The notes beneath the pieces were generated by a model. The model was not told where the DNA came from and did no database searches. It saw only the letters and a program-made list of their open reading frames with translations. Both the position numbers and the translations under genes were made by a program. A DNA stretch of 16,179 nt from CBDTYW01 sp965364735 (GTDB lineage Bacteria; Actinomycetota; Nitriliruptoria; Nitriliruptorales; Nitriliruptoraceae), in assembly GCA_965364735.1 (NCBI GenBank), contig CBDTYW010000062.1, positions 1 through 16,179 of the forward strand. The letters are read 5' to 3'. This document shows, piece by piece, positions 12,691 to 16,179 of the stretch; within the stretch, counting starts at the first letter, position 1; each line of letters starts with the position of its first letter.

Positions 12691-14751
12691 ATGCACAACG
12701 ACACGCCCCGCCCCGTCCAGACCCTCCTCATCGCGAACCGCGGTGAGATCGCGGTCCGCATCGCCCGTACCGCCCGCCGCATGGGCATCGCCACGGTCGC
12801 CGTGCACTCGTCGGTTGACCGTGATGCCCCGCACGTCCTCGCCTGCGACCTCGCCGTCGACCTCGGTGGCGACAGCCCCGCGACCTCCTACCTGCGTCAG
12901 GATGCGATCCTCGGGGCAGCGGCGCGGACCGGGGCGGACGCCGTGCACCCCGGGTTCGGGTTCCTCGCCGAGAACGCCAGCTTCGCGCAGGCCGTCCTCG
13001 ACGCAGGGCTCACCTGGGTCGGCCCGTCCCCGGACGCCATCGCGACCATGGGCGACAAGCTCGCGGCCAAGCGCGCCGTCGAGGCCGCCGGGGTGCCGCT
13101 GCTGCCCTCGATCGAGCTCACCGACGACACGGATCTCCTGGCCGTGGCGCGGGAGATCGGGCTTCCCGTCATGGTGAAGGCGGCGGCGGGTGGCGGCGGG
13201 ACGGGCATGCGCGTCGTCCGCGACGCTGCGTCCGTCGTCGATGCCGTCGGCGCGGCGAGGCGCGAGGCCGTGAACGCCTTCGGCGATGACCGGCTGTTCA
13301 TGGAGCGCCTGGTCGAGAACCCGCGCCACCTCGAGGTCCAGATCCTCGGAGATCTCCACGGCAACCTCGTGCACCTGTTCGAGCGCGACTGCTCGATCCA
13401 GCGCCGACACCAGAAGGTCGTGGAGGAGGCGCCGTCGCCCTTCGTCGACCCGGACCTGCGCGCGCGCCTCACCGAGGCCGCGCTGGCTGCCGGTCGCGCG
13501 GTCGACTACGTCAACGCGGGGACGGTCGAGTTCGTCGCGGACGCCGACGGCGGCTTCGCGTTCCTCGAGGTCAACACCCGGCTGCAGGTCGAGCACCCGG
13601 TGACCGAGGCGATCACCGGCGTCGACCTGGTCGAGCAGCAGCTGCTGATCGCCGGGGGAGCACCGATCGGATTCACGCAGGACCAGCTCACCATGACCGG
13701 CCACGCCATCGAGGTGCGCCTGTACGCGGAGGACCCGACGCGCAACGACCTCCCGTCGACCGGTCGCGTGGCGACGTTCGACGTCCCCGACGACCCGGGC
13801 ATCCGCGTCGACAGCGGGGTGGTGTCCGGCAGCACGGTGACGGTCCACTACGACCCGATGATCGCGAAGGTCATCGCGCACGGATCCGACCGCGGCGATG
13901 CAGCCCGACGGTTGGCTCGGGTCCTCGACCGGACGGTCGTGCTCGGGCCGGTCACCAACCGCGATCTGCTGCGCCATGTCCTGCGACACCCCGCGTTCCT
14001 CGGCGGTGACGTGACGACCGGCTTCCTCGGCACCCACGTCCCGGTCGCCGAGCGGGGCGGCGCCCGACCGACGCCGCATCAGCAGCAACGCGCGGCGATC
14101 GCCGCGGTGCTCGTGCCGCTCGTCACCGCGATGCCGGCCGCCGGCGTCGGCTCCATGCTCGCGTTCTCGAACACGAGCCTGCCCCCGGACACGGTCGCGG
14201 TGACGATCGCCGGCGACGTGCTCGCGGTCCGCTGGCGACGGCTGCGCGACGGGACGTTCGACGTCGTGGTCGGATCGCCGGTTGATGACTCGACTGGCCT
14301 CGGCGTCGACGACGCGCCGATCGCGTGGGTGCTGGACGAACAGGTACGTCACGTGGTCTCGGTCGACGCGGCGCTCGGACGGCTGTCCTGCAGCGGCAGG
14401 TCCGAGCAGGTGATGGTTCACGCCGGTGACGCCGCCGACGGGCACCCGCAGCCGGTCGCCGTGGTCCTCGCCGACATCGCGCTGACGGTGCGCTTGCGCG
14501 CGCGTCACCCGGCGGTCGAGCCCGAGGAGATCGCGGGCGCGACGCTGGCGCCCATGCCGGGAGCCGTCCTCGAGGTCGCCGTGGATGCCGGCCAGGAGGT
14601 GGCCAAGGGCGCGCTGCTCGTGGTGCTCGAGGCGATGAAGATGGAGCACCGCATCGTCGCGCCGGCAGACGGCGTCGTCAGCGAGGTGCGGGTGCAACCC
14701 GGGTCGCAGGTCGAGGCTGACGACGTGCTCGTCGTGCTCGACGCCGGCTGA
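12691..14751 (+). CDS. Acyl-CoA carboxylase biotin carboxylase / biotin carrier (alpha) subunit
   Basis: A 686-residue subunit that carboxylates its own biotin using ATP and bicarbonate, partner of the preceding beta subunit. The biotin carboxylase N-domain begins LLIANRGEIAVRIART and contains HPGFGFLAENA. The ATP-grasp domain has the glycine loop AAAGGGGTGM (Thr171 where Lys or Arg is usual), ERDCSIQRRHQKVVEEAPSP, and EVNTRLQVEHPVTEA carrying the metal and bicarbonate residues. The C-domain includes HAIEVRLYAEDP. A linker/BT-like region (about 460-600) leads to the biotinyl domain with EAMKMEH, the biotinylated lysine being Lys650. The length and domain order match MCC-alpha/AccA-type proteins. 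ATG 12691 has GAGG 5 nt upstream and follows the beta stop by 7 nt. The gene converges with the Rid gene, only 4 nt between stop codons. Confidence 0.94.
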   Translation: MHNDTPRPVQTLLIANRGEIAVRIARTARRMGIATVAVHSSVDRDAPHVLACDLAVDLGGDSPATSYLRQDAILGAAARTGADAVHPGFGFLAENASFAQAVLDAGLTWVGPSPDAIATMGDKLAAKRAVEAAGVPLLPSIELTDDTDLLAVAREIGLPVMVKAAAGGGGTGMRVVRDAASVVDAVGAARREAVNAFGDDRLFMERLVENPRHLEVQILGDLHGNLVHLFERDCSIQRRHQKVVEEAPSPFVDPDLRARLTEAALAAGRAVDYVNAGTVEFVADADGGFAFLEVNTRLQVEHPVTEAITGVDLVEQQLLIAGGAPIGFTQDQLTMTGHAIEVRLYAEDPTRNDLPSTGRVATFDVPDDPGIRVDSGVVSGSTVTVHYDPMIAKVIAHGSDRGDAARRLARVLDRTVVLGPVTNRDLLRHVLRHPAFLGGDVTTGFLGTHVPVAERGGARPTPHQQQRAAIAAVLVPLVTAMPAAGVGSMLAFSNTSLPPDTVAVTIAGDVLAVRWRRLRDGTFDVVVGSPVDDSTGLGVDDAPIAWVLDEQVRHVVSVDAALGRLSCSGRSEQVMVHAGDAADGHPQPVAVVLADIALTVRLRARHPAVEPEEIAGATLAPMPGAVLEVAVDAGQEVAKGALLVVLEAMKMEHRIVAPADGVVSEVRVQPGSQVEADDVLVVLDAG

Positions 14752-14755
14752 CAGG

Positions 14756-15139
14756 TCAGGCTTCGAGCTCGGCTTCCATCTCGATCTCGACGCGCCACCG
14801 CGGGTCGAGCAGACCCGCGACGACCAGCATCGTGGACGCCGGCCTGGCACGCCCGACGTTGGCTGCATGTGCTGCGCCGACGGCCGCTTCGTCCGCACGG
14901 TCGATCAGGTACATCCGCGTGCGCACCACGTCGTCGACGCGGCCACCGAGCTTCTGGACGGCCTGCAGCGCGATGATGAAGCAGCGGTCCGCCTGGACGC
15001 GGGCGTCGTCCGGGCACGAACCGTCCGGCCACACTGGTGCGGTGCCGGAGACGCGGATGGTGTTGCCGACGCGGACGGCGCGCGAGTAGCCGACCGTGGC
15101 TTCCCACGGGGCGCCGCTCTGGACGTGACGGCGTGTCAC
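14756..15139 (-). CDS. Rid (YjgF/YER057c/UK114) family protein
   Basis: A 127-residue small trimeric-fold protein. Typical family stretches are YSRAVRVGNTIRVSGTAP (18-35), ALQAVQKLGGRVDDVVRTRMYL (in 57-78), RPASTMLVV (99-107) and VEIEMEAEL (117-125). RidA proteins hydrolyse reactive enamine/imine intermediates from PLP enzymes using a conserved arginine (E. coli Arg105, PARSC context). Here that position appears to be serine in RPASTM, as in Rid subfamilies that lack the catalytic arginine, so imine deaminase activity should not be assumed. The GTG start (15137-15139) overlaps the acetyl-CoA synthetase stop as GTGA, indicating translational coupling to that gene. The stop codon faces the carboxylase alpha stop across 4 nt with no terminator between. 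Confidence 0.88.
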   Translation of the reverse strand: MTRRHVQSGAPWEATVGYSRAVRVGNTIRVSGTAPVWPDGSCPDDARVQADRCFIIALQAVQKLGGRVDDVVRTRMYLIDRADEAAVGAAHAANVGRARPASTMLVVAGLLDPRWRVEIEMEAELEA

Positions 15140-16179
15140 TCGTCACCCGACCCGGCGGCGAGGTAGCGCTCCTTGATCGAGGCGACCACCGACTCGTCGG
15201 CCAGCGTGGTCGTGTCGCCGAGCACCTTGTCCTCGGCGATGTCCTTCAGCAGGCGCCGCATGATCTTGCCGGAGCGCGTCTTCGGGAGATCGTCGCTGAA
15301 CAGCACCGTGGCGGGCTTCGCGATGGGGGAGATCATCGTGGCGACGTGCTCGCGCAGCTCCTGCGCCAGTGCCTCGCCGGTCTCGACGCCCTGTCGGACC
15401 GACACGAAGGCGGCAACGGCCTGGCCGGTCGTGGAGTCGGCGCGCCCGATGACGGCGGCCTCGGCGACGGCCGGGTGCGCGACGAGCGCGGATTCGATCT
15501 CGGCGGTGGAGAGCCGGTGGCCGGCAACGTTCATCACGTCGTCGACGCGACCGAGCAGCCAGTAGTAGCCCTCCGCGTCGCGCTTGGCGCCGTCGCCGGC
15601 GAAGTAGCGCCCGGGGAACCGTGCCCAGTAGGTCTCGCGGTAGCGGGCGTCGTCACCCCAGATGCCGCGGAGCATCGACGGCCACGGCTGGTCGATCACG
15701 AGGTAGCCGCCACCGGGGATGTCGACCGGCTCGCCGGCGTCGTCGACGATGTCCATCGAGATCCCGGGCATCGGAAAGGTCGCGGAGCCGGGCTTCGTCG
15801 TGGTCGCGCCGGGGATCGGCGAGAGCATGATCGCGCCCGTCTCCGTCTGCCACCACGTGTCCACGATCGGGCAGCGACCGCCACCGATCTGCTCGTGATA
15901 CCAGATCCACGCCTCGGGGTTGATCGGCTCACCGACGGTGCCGAGCATCCGCAGCGACGTCAGGTCATGGCCGGCCGGGTGCTCGTCGCCCCACTTCATG
16001 AAGGCGCGGATCGCGGTCGGCGCGGTGTAGAGCTGCGTGACGCCGTAGCGCTCGACGATGTCCCAGATCCGGTCGTTGCCGGGGAAGTTCGGGGCGCCTT
16101 CGTACATGACGCTGGTGGTGCGGTTCGCGAGGGGGCCGTAGACGATGTAGCTGTGGCCCGTGACCCAGCCAATGTCGGC
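15136..16179 (-). CDS. acs: Acetyl-CoA synthetase, C-terminal part (cut by window edge)
   Basis: AMP-forming acetate-CoA ligase; it activates acetate via acetyl-AMP. About 347 C-terminal residues are visible, roughly half of a usual 650-residue Acs; the N-terminus lies beyond the window. The visible start, ADIGWVTGHSYIVYGPLAN, is classic Acs sequence. The adenylate-forming motifs follow in order: DTWWQTETG, YFAGDGAKRDAEGYYWLLGRVDDV (hinge aspartate), NVAGHRLSTAEIESAL, and LPKTRSGKIMRRLLK. The lysine in the last motif (codon at 15265-15267) is the catalytic A10 residue that Pat-type acetyltransferases modify in other bacteria. The tryptophan in WWQTETG is the residue that restricts the pocket to acetate in characterised Acs, so acetate is the likely substrate. 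It overlaps the downstream Rid gene by 4 nt. Confidence 0.94.
   Translation of the reverse strand, partial: ADIGWVTGHSYIVYGPLANRTTSVMYEGAPNFPGNDRIWDIVERYGVTQLYTAPTAIRAFMKWGDEHPAGHDLTSLRMLGTVGEPINPEAWIWYHEQIGGGRCPIVDTWWQTETGAIMLSPIPGATTTKPGSATFPMPGISMDIVDDAGEPVDIPGGGYLVIDQPWPSMLRGIWGDDARYRETYWARFPGRYFAGDGAKRDAEGYYWLLGRVDDVMNVAGHRLSTAEIESALVAHPAVAEAAVIGRADSTTGQAVAAFVSVRQGVETGEALAQELREHVATMISPIAKPATVLFSDDLPKTRSGKIMRRLLKDIAEDKVLGDTTTLADESVVASIKERYLAAGSGDE

Noticed and set aside
11055..14751. Propionyl-CoA or acetyl-CoA carboxylase assignment
   Set aside because: The beta subunit has QNITGFMVG and GASYGAGNYGM rather than the DVPGFLPG type of PCC/ACC beta subunits, so the MCC/GCC group fits better.
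12580..14898. A 772-codon open frame on the minus strand opposite the biotin carboxylase gene
   Set aside because: It is an antisense shadow of a gene with complete biotin carboxylase and biotinyl motifs; no recognisable domain and biased composition.

Overview
The window is a GC-rich bacterial chromosome segment. All genes are dense and share the same strong G/C third-position bias. Two-gene acyl-CoA carboxylases, CWB2 cell-wall-binding repeats and a GyrB/GyrA pair point to a high-GC Gram-positive. I infer Actinomycetota, perhaps a deep lineage such as Thermoleophilia; this is not proven by anything in the window. I see no insertion sequences, CRISPR arrays, tRNA or rRNA genes. No gap between genes exceeds about 200 bases.

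Layout. (1) On the minus strand at the left edge lie the 5' part of gyrA (1-908, running off the window) and complete gyrB (901-2871), overlapping by 8 nt. (2) Diverging from gyrB is an MscS-type mechanosensitive channel (2971-3888). (3) Next comes the most interesting block: a stand-alone KaiB (4091-4369), a single KaiC domain fused to PAS, HisKA and HATPase_c modules (4420-6279), and a sugar-nucleotide 3,5-epimerase-like gene whose start overlaps the kinase by 20 nt (6260-6817). (4) A 1335-residue secreted protein follows, with a zinc carboxypeptidase (M14) domain, beta-sandwich regions and three C-terminal CWB2 repeats (6977-10984). (5) A two-gene acyl-CoA carboxylase operon of the MCC/geranyl-CoA carboxylase type (11055-14751) has a perfect 9-bp inverted repeat just upstream. 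(6) On the minus strand at the right edge are the 3' part of acetyl-CoA synthetase (15136-16179) and a Rid-family gene (14756-15139), linked by a GTGA overlap and convergent with the carboxylase.

How the genes may work together. The kaiB/kaiC-kinase pair looks like a minimal Kai-type timing or state-sensing module. It has KaiB and a CI-like KaiC ATPase, but the output histidine kinase is built into the KaiC polypeptide. In cyanobacteria that kinase (SasA) is a separate protein. No kaiA, second KaiC domain or response regulator is visible. The tightly coupled epimerase, and less directly the neighbouring cell-wall-anchored peptidase, suggest an output related to the cell envelope; this is inference. 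The right half concerns acyl-CoA metabolism: acetyl-CoA synthesis from acetate on one strand and biotin-dependent acyl-CoA carboxylation on the other.

Non-coding gaps: 2872-2970 (divergent promoter region), 3889-4090 (hairpins, an inverted repeat and a -10-like box before kaiB), 6818-6976 (hairpins and a 9-bp direct repeat) and 10985-11054 (9-bp inverted repeat overlapping a -10-like box).
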